A stretch of DNA of 64,000 nt. It comes from an uncultured bacterium (GTDB lineage Bacteria; Cyanobacteriota; Vampirovibrionia; Gastranaerophilales; Gastranaerophilaceae). The stretch is taken from contig CAJMSH010000003.1 of NCBI GenBank assembly GCA_905216055.1, positions 62,001-126,000 on the forward strand, read 5' to 3'. Both the position numbers and the translations under genes were made by a program. Shown here one piece after another: positions 57,844 to 64,000 of the stretch. Positions within the stretch are counted from its first letter, which is position 1; every line of letters starts with the position of its first letter. The notes under the pieces were generated by a model that saw only the letters and a program-made list of their open reading frames with translations, did not search any database and was not told the origin of the DNA.

Positions 57844-58251
57844 ATGAAATATTATGGAACAAAAAATAATAAAGATTATGGATTTTATGAAGAAAATTTT
57901 GAAAATGCGATTGAAATAACAGACGAATATTGGCGAGAACTTTTAAATCTTCAAACACAAGGTAAAAGAATTATTCCATATAACAATAGTGTTGTAGCAA
58001 TTGATGAAACTGAATACACTCAAGAAAACGGTAAATGGAAAAAATTATCAACTGAAGATGCAAAAGTAAAACAGCTTAATATTCAAAATGCGATTAAAAA
58101 AGAAGAAATTTTAACCCAACTGAATGAACTTGATAAAAAAAGGATTAGAGCTCTTGCAGAACCTTCCTTAAAAGATGAAGAAACAACTTGGCTTGAATAT
58201 TACAATACACAAATAACAACTTTGCGTAATGAATTAACAGCACTTTCTTAA
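57844..58251 (+). CDS. Tail-fibre assembly chaperone-like protein
   Basis: A 135-residue protein typical of genes placed after phage tail fibres: a short N-terminal beta part (KYYGTKNNKDYGFYEENFENAI), a middle with EYTQENGKWKKL, and a helical C-terminus (KKRIRALAEPSLKDEETTWLEYYNTQI, then LRNELTAL), where the R-x-L-A-E...W-L-x-Y...I-x-x-L-R pattern is characteristic. It is 12 bases after the tail-fibre-like gene, with an AAAGGAG ribosome-binding site, and ends in a terminator. These proteins help fold or attach fibres; here the partner is presumably the adjacent gene product. Confidence 0.75.
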   Translation: MKYYGTKNNKDYGFYEENFENAIEITDEYWRELLNLQTQGKRIIPYNNSVVAIDETEYTQENGKWKKLSTEDAKVKQLNIQNAIKKEEILTQLNELDKKRIRALAEPSLKDEETTWLEYYNTQITTLRNELTALS

Positions 58252-58255
58252 GTAT

Positions 58256-58295
58256 AAAAGACCGGTTTAACTAAAAATTAAACCGGTTCTTTTTT
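58256..58295. terminator. Bidirectional terminator after the tail-fibre cassette
   Basis: AAAAGACCGGTTTAA (58256-58270) pairs with the right arm ending near 58293 (TTAAACCGGTTCTTTT), with T residues on the right and A residues on the left. Confidence 0.8.
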
Positions 58296-58857
58296 ACACA
58301 TCAAAAAATCTGTTCATAAGATTTTGAACAAAATCATTTACAAATTTAGCACCGTTTTTTGCGGAATCTTTATCAAATAAACTAATTAATTTTTGAAATT
58401 TTTCATCATCTGAAATATTCCCGAATTTTATTTCTCCGCCATATACTAAATTTTTTGGAGCCTCATAAGTTACATAATCTTTATTAACAACAATATCTTT
58501 TTCAGGCATATTGAGAATTTTACGAGTCAATTTGGCTAAATATGTAAATAACGGCATTGTTTTATTTTTAACTTCTAAAACATTTCCGTTCAACATTACC
58601 AAACTATCGTTTCTGTCTCTGTAACATTCCAAATTTAATACATTTGGCTTTGATTTATCAAAATAGTACTCATTTGGAGAATTTGTAATTTTTTTCAAAA
58701 CCGATTTAAATTCCGATAAATCATTTCCTTTTAAATCATCACGTAAAACCATTGAAAGACTGCTTGATAAAGCATGCTTTGCTCCCGGTTCTCTTCTAAA
58801 TTGTGCAAAACCTATATTTGAAATTCCTGTAAAATTTATATTATTAATCTTATCCAT
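58294..58857 (-). CDS. Hypothetical protein with N-terminal F-x-G motif (187 aa)
   Basis: A soluble protein of unknown family beginning MDKINNINFTGISNIGFAQF. No signal peptide or TM helix is present. The middle contains a basic segment (RREPGAKHALSS) and helices (LFTYLAKLTRKILNMPEKD); the C-terminus is helical (FVNDFVQNLMNRFFDV). The NNINFTG start is shared with two other proteins of this window. It is divergent from tyrS with a short intergenic region and convergent with the tail-fibre cassette. Function unknown. Confidence 0.65.
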   Translation of the reverse strand: MDKINNINFTGISNIGFAQFRREPGAKHALSSSLSMVLRDDLKGNDLSEFKSVLKKITNSPNEYYFDKSKPNVLNLECYRDRNDSLVMLNGNVLEVKNKTMPLFTYLAKLTRKILNMPEKDIVVNKDYVTYEAPKNLVYGGEIKFGNISDDEKFQKLISLFDKDSAKNGAKFVNDFVQNLMNRFFDV

Positions 58858-58894
58858 AGCAACTCCAAAACACGTAAATAATTTTTTTTGCGCA

Positions 58895-58903
58895 TGATAT
58901 AAT
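58895..58903 (+). promoter_or_regulatory. Extended -10 promoter of tyrS
   Basis: TGA followed by TATAAT (58898-58903) is an extended -10. The ATG at 58938 has a GGAGAG ribosome-binding site. Confidence 0.55.
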
Positions 58904-58937
58904 AAATTTACAGAAATTAATAATCGGAGAGAAAATT

Positions 58938-60158
58938 ATGACAGAAATAAGAGAAGAATTTATAGAACAAGCAAAACATCTTACTCGTAATGCGGAAGTT
59001 TTACCAGGCGGAATTGAAGAATTAGCTGCAAAATTACAATACTCAAAAGATTCAAACAAGCCACTAAGAATTAAACTCGGAATGGATCCTACACGTCCGG
59101 ATTTACATTTGGGTCACACTGTCGTAATGAGAAAGCTAAAAGAATTCCAAAAACTTGGCCATAAAATAGTCTTAATTGTCGGCGGAGCAACTGCAATGGT
59201 CGGCGATCCTTCAGGAAAATCTGAAACAAGACCTGCTTTAACGAAAGAACAAGTTGAAGAAAATGCTAAATCTTATTTTGATCAAATGTCAAAAGTTTTG
59301 GATGTAAGTAATGCAGAAGTTGTAAATAACGCTGATTGGTTACATAAAATGAGCTTTACCGATTTGTTAAAATTATCTGCACAAGTAACAGTTGCACAAA
59401 TGATGACAAGAGATGACTTTGCAAAAAGATATGCAGAAGGTCGTCCAATATCTATTCACGAATTTTTCTATCCTCTGATGCAAGCTTATGATTCTGTTGC
59501 AGTTGATTCTGATATAGAGCTTGGCGGAACTGATCAAAGATTTAACACACTTTTAGGCAGAGATATACAGCTTGCTTACGGTAAAAAATATCCGCAATTA
59601 GTTATGCTTTTACCGCTTTTAGAAGGCACTGACGGTGTTGTAAAAATGTCAAAAACTTATCCTGAACATTGTATTTCATTGACTGACTCTGAAGTTGATA
59701 TGTACGGCAAATTAATGAGTATTCCTGATAATATGATTTCAAGATATTTTAGCCTTTTGACAGATGCAACAAAAGAAGAATTGGAAACAATTGATAAACA
59801 AATTGCAGAAGGCTCAGTAAACCCTCGTGATATAAAAATGAAACTTGCATACACAATTACCAAAGAATACCATGGAGAAGAAGGTGCAAAACGCGGTCAA
59901 GATGCTTTTATTAATGTAGTTTCAAATAAAGGTGTACCTGATGATGTTGAAGAAGTATCAGGAATGAATGGAAAAGGAATTCTTGATGTCCTTGTTGAAT
60001 TGAAATTTACATCAAGCAAAGGAGAAGCAAAACGTCTAATTCAAGGCGGCGGTGTAAAAATTGACGGTGAAAAAATTACCGACACATCTTATACACTAAA
60101 CTTTAAAGAAAGTGTATTATTACAAGCAGGAAAACGAAAATTTGCAAAATTAATATAA
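58938..60158 (+). CDS. tyrS: Tyrosyl-tRNA synthetase
   Basis: A 406-residue class I synthetase that charges tRNA-Tyr. The HIGH-type motif is HLGH (residues 57-60), the KMSKS-type loop is KMSKT, and the C-terminal S4-like RNA-binding domain is seen (SSKGEAKRLIQGGGVKIDG). The GGATAMVGDPSGKSETR segment and the overall length fit the second (TyrZ-like) bacterial type. It is followed closely by cysE. A strong GGAGAG ribosome-binding site precedes the ATG. Confidence 0.96.
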   Translation: MTEIREEFIEQAKHLTRNAEVLPGGIEELAAKLQYSKDSNKPLRIKLGMDPTRPDLHLGHTVVMRKLKEFQKLGHKIVLIVGGATAMVGDPSGKSETRPALTKEQVEENAKSYFDQMSKVLDVSNAEVVNNADWLHKMSFTDLLKLSAQVTVAQMMTRDDFAKRYAEGRPISIHEFFYPLMQAYDSVAVDSDIELGGTDQRFNTLLGRDIQLAYGKKYPQLVMLLPLLEGTDGVVKMSKTYPEHCISLTDSEVDMYGKLMSIPDNMISRYFSLLTDATKEELETIDKQIAEGSVNPRDIKMKLAYTITKEYHGEEGAKRGQDAFINVVSNKGVPDDVEEVSGMNGKGILDVLVELKFTSSKGEAKRLIQGGGVKIDGEKITDTSYTLNFKESVLLQAGKRKFAKLI

Positions 60159-60213
60159 TATTTGACTCTCTTTTTGAAGGGAAATAAACCGATTAAGCGG
60201 TGGAGGAATAATT

Positions 60214-60870
60214 TTGTTCAAAATATTAAAACGAGGAATAACAAAAGTAAAAGAAGATATTCAAGTAATCTACGACAAAGATCCTGCCGCTGAAAATTTG
60301 CTTGAAGTTATCCTCTGCTATCCTGGACTTCATGCTTTGATAGCATACAGATTTGCTCACAGACTATACAAATGGCATATTCCGCTAATTCCAAGAATAA
60401 TATCTTATATCACAAGAATTATTACAGGGATTGAAATTCACCCGGCAGCAAAAATCGGCAGAAGATTTTTTATCGACCACGGTGAAGGAGTCGTAATCGG
60501 AGCCACAACAGAAATTGGAGACGATGTATTAATTTACCAACAAGTAACACTTGGCGGAACAGGAAAAGAACACGGCAAACGTCACCCGACACTTGGCAAA
60601 GGTGTAATTGTCGGAGCCGGAGCAAAAGTATTAGGCAATATAACACTTGGCGACTATGTTCGAGTAGGAGCAGGCTCTGTTGTAGTGGAAGATGTTCCAG
60701 AATATTCAACAGTTGTTGGTATTCCAGGAAGAATTGTCAGAAGGAAAATAATGGATAAAAATGGAGTTCTTATGCACAACAGAATTCCTGATCCTGTAAG
60801 ATGCGAACTTAACAGATTAAAGTATGAAGTGATAGAGTTAAAAGACAAAATTGAAAAATTAAACAAGTAA
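60214..60870 (+). CDS. cysE: Serine O-acetyltransferase
   Basis: A 218-residue enzyme that acetylates serine in cysteine biosynthesis. The left-handed beta-helix of hexapeptide repeats is visible (IHPAAKIGRRFFIDHGEGVVIGA, then TLGGTG, GVIVGAGAKVLGNITLGD), with the catalytic-type DHGEGVVIG and GKRHPTLG segments. The start is TTG at 60214 with GGAGG seven bases upstream; no ATG nearby gives a proper N-terminus. It lies 55 bases after tyrS and 14 bases before a small gene, so an operon of cysE and that gene is likely. No cysK is in the window. Confidence 0.94.
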   Translation: MFKILKRGITKVKEDIQVIYDKDPAAENLLEVILCYPGLHALIAYRFAHRLYKWHIPLIPRIISYITRIITGIEIHPAAKIGRRFFIDHGEGVVIGATTEIGDDVLIYQQVTLGGTGKEHGKRHPTLGKGVIVGAGAKVLGNITLGDYVRVGAGSVVVEDVPEYSTVVGIPGRIVRRKIMDKNGVLMHNRIPDPVRCELNRLKYEVIELKDKIEKLNK

Positions 60871-60884
60871 AAGGAGGGATAAAA

Positions 60885-61085
60885 ATGTATCATGTATATA
60901 CATTAAAAAATCATTCAGAATTTTCAAAAACATTAGTTGCAGAAACAAAAGATTATGATGAAGCTCTTCAAAAAGCTGAAAAAGCAGTTGAAGGGAAAGA
61001 AGGTTACAATTACGTAGTAGAAGAAACTGACGGTTCAATGAACAGTTATGGTGATCTTATTACAACAGTTGTAGCAGAAGGTTAA
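60885..61085 (+). CDS. Small 66-aa hypothetical protein
   Basis: A short gene with a strong AAGGAGGG ribosome-binding site, 14 bases after cysE. The product is soluble and acidic with a beta start (MYHVYTLKNHSEF), one long helix (YDEALQKAEKAVEGKEGY) and a C-terminal strand (LITTVVAEG). No family was recognised. It is followed by a bidirectional terminator and is probably cotranscribed with cysE. Confidence 0.65.
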   Translation: MYHVYTLKNHSEFSKTLVAETKDYDEALQKAEKAVEGKEGYNYVVEETDGSMNSYGDLITTVVAEG

Positions 61086-61109
61086 TCAATAAATTTTGAT
61101 AAAAAAAAC

Positions 61110-61143
61110 GGCTGAATTATTTTAATTCAGCCTATATTTTTTT
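61110..61143. terminator. Bidirectional terminator
   Basis: GGCTGAATTA (61110-61119) pairs with TAATTCAGCC (61123-61132). A T-tract lies on the right (61136-61143) and an A-run on the left (61101-61108), serving both convergent genes. Confidence 0.8.
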
Positions 61144-61161
61144 GGTGAAAAAATATAAAAA

Positions 61162-61680
61162 TTATGCATCAAAGTCAGTTTTCATGACATTGTGCGCAAA
61201 ACCTGCAAAAAAGCCAACACCGGCTCCTGCAACTACAAACGGAGCAGAAGGTCTAATTTCTTTTAACATGTGGTGATAAGCCTTTGCAAATCTCTTTGTT
61301 AAGATTTTTGATGAACTATTTACATCTCGAATAATGGAACGGAATTCTTTCCCTGCGACAGAATCTTCGCCACCGAGAAGTTTTACTTTTTTCTTAATAC
61401 TTGCATCATAAAAAGCATCTTTATCTTTAGATTCAATCATTTTTACAAACACATCTTGAGCTTTTGAGCTAACACCAGCAGCTTTTATTTCTGCGACTTT
61501 AGCTTTATTCGTAATTTTACGACAATAATTAATCATTGTGCGTTTGCTAACTGTATTCTCCTGCTTTGTAACAGGAAGAGCGTATTTAGACGCATAACCA
61601 ACAGCCATACCAATAGCTGTACTTTTTACTATTGTGGATAATCTTGAATTATCACTATTTCCTACTGCACTTACTGTCAT
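61162..61680 (-). CDS. Hypothetical membrane-associated protein (172 aa)
   Basis: A 172-residue protein of unknown family. An N-terminal region (MTVSAVGNSDNSRLSTIVKS) leads to a Gly/Ala-rich hydrophobic helix (about 17-35), a Lys-rich soluble middle (SKRTMINYCRKITNKAKVAEIKAAGV, and so on) and a second hydrophobic segment near the C-terminus (APFVVAGAGVGFFAGFAH). Two membrane segments are therefore possible, with the centre in the cytoplasm. The upstream region (61681-61866) contains inverted repeats and no gene, so the leader may be structured. It resembles the 21234-21899 protein in style only. Confidence 0.65.
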   Translation of the reverse strand: MTVSAVGNSDNSRLSTIVKSTAIGMAVGYASKYALPVTKQENTVSKRTMINYCRKITNKAKVAEIKAAGVSSKAQDVFVKMIESKDKDAFYDASIKKKVKLLGGEDSVAGKEFRSIIRDVNSSSKILTKRFAKAYHHMLKEIRPSAPFVVAGAGVGFFAGFAHNVMKTDFDA

Positions 61681-61866
61681 AGCTAATAAACCTTTACTTA
61701 ACTAATACACGTAATAGTATTCACTTACCGGCTGAGTAAATAGGATGCTCAACTTATTGAATACAATATGGCAGATTTACACTTAAATATTCTGAACTCT
61801 CATCTCGCGAAAACGACATCGGCTCAAAACTGAGTAATTAAATCCATTGGGAATGATAACACATAA
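61681..61866. other. Gene-free stretch with inverted repeats
   Basis: No reading frame of note. GTATTCA and TGAATAC lie about 35 bases apart within 61715-61770 and could pair in a leader RNA for the minus-strand gene starting at 61680. No promoter of good quality and no known riboswitch motif was identified. Confidence 0.3.
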
Positions 61867-62898
61867 TTACTTTTTTGTCAAGGCTTTAATGAAGTTAAGT
61901 AACAACATAATTAAAACAATTGCGATGATATAAACAAAGTAATGTTTTATAGTTGTAGACCCCATAAACAGTGATGCTAAGGCACCTGCGATAATAGCAA
62001 CAGATGTCAAAATCATAACGGTTTTTTTCTGAGAAAAGCCTGCGTGTAACAACTTGTGATGAATATGTTCCGCATCAGCTACAAATGGAGATTTTCCTTT
62101 TGCAATTCTTCTCAAAGAAGAAAAAGTAATATCCATAATAGGCACTGCAAGAACCAAGAACGGCAACAATATTGCAAGAGTTGCAGCCTTCATAACACCG
62201 GTGATTGAAATAGTTGCAAGCAAAAATCCTGAGAACAAAGCTCCGCTATCACCCATAAATATTTTTGCAGGGTTAAAGTTATAAGTTAAGAAAGCCAACA
62301 TAGAACCGGCTAAAATAAAACCGATTAAAGCGCTTATATGATTAGGCGGAGTCATAGCAACAGCAATAATTGCAAGTGTCACAGCGTTCACCGTAACAAC
62401 TGACCCTGCAAGGCCGTCAACACCGTCAATAAAATTCAAAGCATTAGATATACCGACAATCCACAACATAGTTATAGGATAAGAGAATAACCCGATATTT
62501 CCGATAAACGGAACGTTATTAATTTGAATACCCAAAAGATAAACTAAAGTTGCGATTGAAATTTGTAAGAACAACTTAAATTTTGCATCAAGATTATAAA
62601 TATCATCAACGAGTCCTAACAAGAACATTAAGGAACCGCCGAGCAAAATTCCTGATAACAAGTTTCCTGAAGGATAATAACTCATGAAAACAAGGCACAA
62701 AAACGTCAACATTGTACTTGCCCAAATAGCAACTCCGCCTATTCTCGATATTGGTTTGGTGTGAATTTTCCTTTCATTCGGGACATCAACTAGTCCTTCT
62801 TTTTTTGAAAAACTGATTACCAACGGAACAAGGCATACGCCTATCAAATAAGCTATTACAGTTCCTATTATATGAGCATGTGTTAACTTGATTAACAT
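61867..62898 (-). CDS. Undecaprenyl-phosphate sugar-1-phosphate transferase (WecA/TagO/MraY family)
   Basis: A 343-residue polytopic membrane enzyme. Family motifs are the VPNERKIHTKPISRIGG loop (with DVPNER before it), the NFIDGVDGLAGSV segment with catalytic-type Asp residues, and FMGDSGALFSGF. About ten hydrophobic helices are visible. It transfers GlcNAc-1-phosphate or a related sugar-phosphate to undecaprenyl phosphate, beginning O-antigen, teichoic-acid-like or capsule chains. The uppS gene in the same window would supply the carrier. It lies 18 bases after glyA on the same strand, possibly in one operon. Confidence 0.9.
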   Translation of the reverse strand: MLIKLTHAHIIGTVIAYLIGVCLVPLVISFSKKEGLVDVPNERKIHTKPISRIGGVAIWASTMLTFLCLVFMSYYPSGNLLSGILLGGSLMFLLGLVDDIYNLDAKFKLFLQISIATLVYLLGIQINNVPFIGNIGLFSYPITMLWIVGISNALNFIDGVDGLAGSVVTVNAVTLAIIAVAMTPPNHISALIGFILAGSMLAFLTYNFNPAKIFMGDSGALFSGFLLATISITGVMKAATLAILLPFLVLAVPIMDITFSSLRRIAKGKSPFVADAEHIHHKLLHAGFSQKKTVMILTSVAIIAGALASLFMGSTTIKHYFVYIIAIVLIMLLLNFIKALTKK

Positions 62899-62916
62899 AA
62901 ATTATTATCCCTTTGC

Positions 62917-64000
62917 CTATGTGTAAATCGGGTATTTCTTACAAAGTTTCAAAGAACGTTCTCTTAAATTTTGTAAGCCCAACTCATTATCTGACGAAAA
63001 TATTGCAGATGCAATAATTTTTGCAACTTCTGTCATATCTTCCTCTTTAAAGCCCCTTGTTGTAACAGCCGGAACACCTAGTCTGATACCGCTTGTAACA
63101 AACGGGCTTTGCGGATCATTCGGAACGGTATTTTTATTTGCGGTAATTCCGACACGTTCAAGAACATTTGCCATGTCTTTACCTGTTTTACCTGTTTTTC
63201 TCAAATCCAAAGTCATCAAATGATTTTCTGTCATACCGCCAACGATATCCATTCCTTCATCCATAAGCCCTTGAGCTAAAGCTTTAGCATTTTTCAAAAT
63301 CTGTTCACCATAAGCTCTAAATTCAGGTTTAGAAGCTTCCAAAAGTGCAACAGCCTTACCTGCAATAATATGTTCTAAAGGACCGCCCTGCATGCCTGGG
63401 AAAATTGCTTTATCAATAACTTTAGCAAACTCCTCATCACACATTGTAATTCCACCTCTCGGACCTCTCAAAGATTTATGAGTAGTTGTTGTAACAAATT
63501 GAGCATACCCGGCAGGAGAAGGATGCAAACCTGTTGCAACAAGTCCTGCAATATGTGCAATATCCGCTAATAAATAAGCACCGACTTCATCTGCAATTTC
63601 TCTAAACTTTTTAAAATCAATAATTTTTGAATAATTACTTGCACCGCAAATAATCAATTTAGGTTTATGTTCATGAGCCATTTGACGAACATTTTCATAA
63701 TCAATATTGCCGTTTTCATCGACTCCGTAACTTTTTACATCGAAATACAAACCTGAAAAATTGACAGGAGAACCGTGAGACAAGTGACCACCGTTTGACA
63801 AATCCATACCCAAAACTTTATCACCCGGTTTTAATACAGCCATAAATACTGCCATATTTGCCTGAGCACCACTGTGAGGTTGAACGTTTGCATGATCCAT
63901 GTGGAATAATTCACATGCTCTTTTTTGAGCAATTTCTTCTATTAAATCGACATGTTCACACCCGTTGTAAAAACGTTTGTGTGGTTTTCCTTCGGCATAT
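62917..64000 (-). CDS. glyA: Serine hydroxymethyltransferase, 3' part (5' end outside window)
   Basis: The product converts serine to glycine while loading tetrahydrofolate with a one-carbon unit. The in-frame sequence continues past the ATG at 63900 to the window end (reading YAEGKPHKRFYNGCEHVDLIEE), so the start lies outside. The PLP-lysine region is intact (TTTTHKSLRGPRGG, the Lys being the PLP-binding residue), as are DHANVQPHSGAQANMAVF and DIAHIAGLVATGLHPSP. About 360 residues are present of a usual ~415. It runs toward the WecA/TagO-type gene. Confidence 0.96.
   Translation of the reverse strand, partial: YAEGKPHKRFYNGCEHVDLIEEIAQKRACELFHMDHANVQPHSGAQANMAVFMAVLKPGDKVLGMDLSNGGHLSHGSPVNFSGLYFDVKSYGVDENGNIDYENVRQMAHEHKPKLIICGASNYSKIIDFKKFREIADEVGAYLLADIAHIAGLVATGLHPSPAGYAQFVTTTTHKSLRGPRGGITMCDEEFAKVIDKAIFPGMQGGPLEHIIAGKAVALLEASKPEFRAYGEQILKNAKALAQGLMDEGMDIVGGMTENHLMTLDLRKTGKTGKDMANVLERVGITANKNTVPNDPQSPFVTSGIRLGVPAVTTRGFKEEDMTEVAKIIASAIFSSDNELGLQNLRERSLKLCKKYPIYT

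Noticed and set aside
60159..60213. Possible riboswitch or T-box before cysE
   Set aside because: The gap is only 55 bases, with no conserved T-box or known riboswitch elements.

Overview
The window is AT-rich, densely coded chromosome from a Gram-negative (diderm) bacterium. LPS-export genes (lptB plus an LptF/G permease), a tripartite RND efflux operon with a TolC-like protein, and TonB/ExbB/ExbD genes all require an outer membrane. The gene mix also includes flagellar-type export genes, prepilins beginning FTLAEVLVTLG, a GGGtGRT protein and many small lineage-specific proteins. Together these suggest a gut non-photosynthetic cyanobacterium of the Vampirovibrionia/Melainabacteria (order Gastranaerophilales). 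That placement is inferred from recognition of protein style, not from a marker-gene tree. No rRNA, tRNA, CRISPR array or insertion sequence was found.

Layout. 1-7.5 kb: uppS (5' part outside the window), rdgB, then an RND efflux operon (adaptor, pump, outer-membrane channel). 7.5-8.8 kb: a gene-poor stretch with two extra terminators and a possible small RNA, then trpS. 8.9-11.6 kb: lptB, a YjgP/Q permease and an NAGPA-type glycosidase. 11.6-21.9 kb, mostly minus strand: a prepilin, a SIMPL lipoprotein, ligA, an agmatinase-family gene, fixCX, rsmD, the HU gene hup, and a shortened SpoIID protein. 22-26.4 kb: two related exported proteins, then tonB-exbB-exbD-exbD. 26.4-30.6 kb: ftsH, followed by homologues of both subunits of the corrinoid iron-sulfur protein (CFeSP). 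30.4-31.3 kb: a small XRE regulator, a perfect 24-bp palindrome and small genes. 31.3-35.3 kb: a minus-strand FliM/N-FliO-FliP-FliQ-FliR export module with an extra periplasmic protein inside it. 35.4-37.1 kb: hemW and a small membrane protein.

37.3-44.1 kb is the most unusual block. It encodes a 1083-residue acidic transmembrane protein with a TonB-like C-terminus, a sigma-factor-like protein and a zinc-ribbon/P-loop/helical-repeat protein, closely packed on one strand. 44.1-52.1 kb (minus strand): a second prepilin, the GGGtGRT/NifU-like pair, and an operon of an HD-GYP protein, a TPR protein, two LuxR-type response regulators and a pentapeptide-repeat protein. 52.1-64 kb: a glycosyltransferase, a degenerate M48 protein, phosphohexomutase, pheA, acpS, an orphan tail-fibre cassette, tyrS, cysE, a WecA/TagO-type transferase and glyA (5' part outside the window).

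How the genes work together. Envelope building and energised outer-membrane functions dominate: undecaprenyl phosphate (uppS, TagO/WecA), LPS export, RND efflux and two TonB-type proteins. Signalling capacity is high (sigma-like factor, ATPase with repeats, HD-GYP, two response regulators), but no histidine kinase is present. Genes are tightly packed; five convergent pairs overlap at their 3' ends, and at least four genes appear to be transcribed without a leader. Starts were moved downstream of the longest open frame wherever a Shine-Dalgarno sequence or family alignment favoured it.
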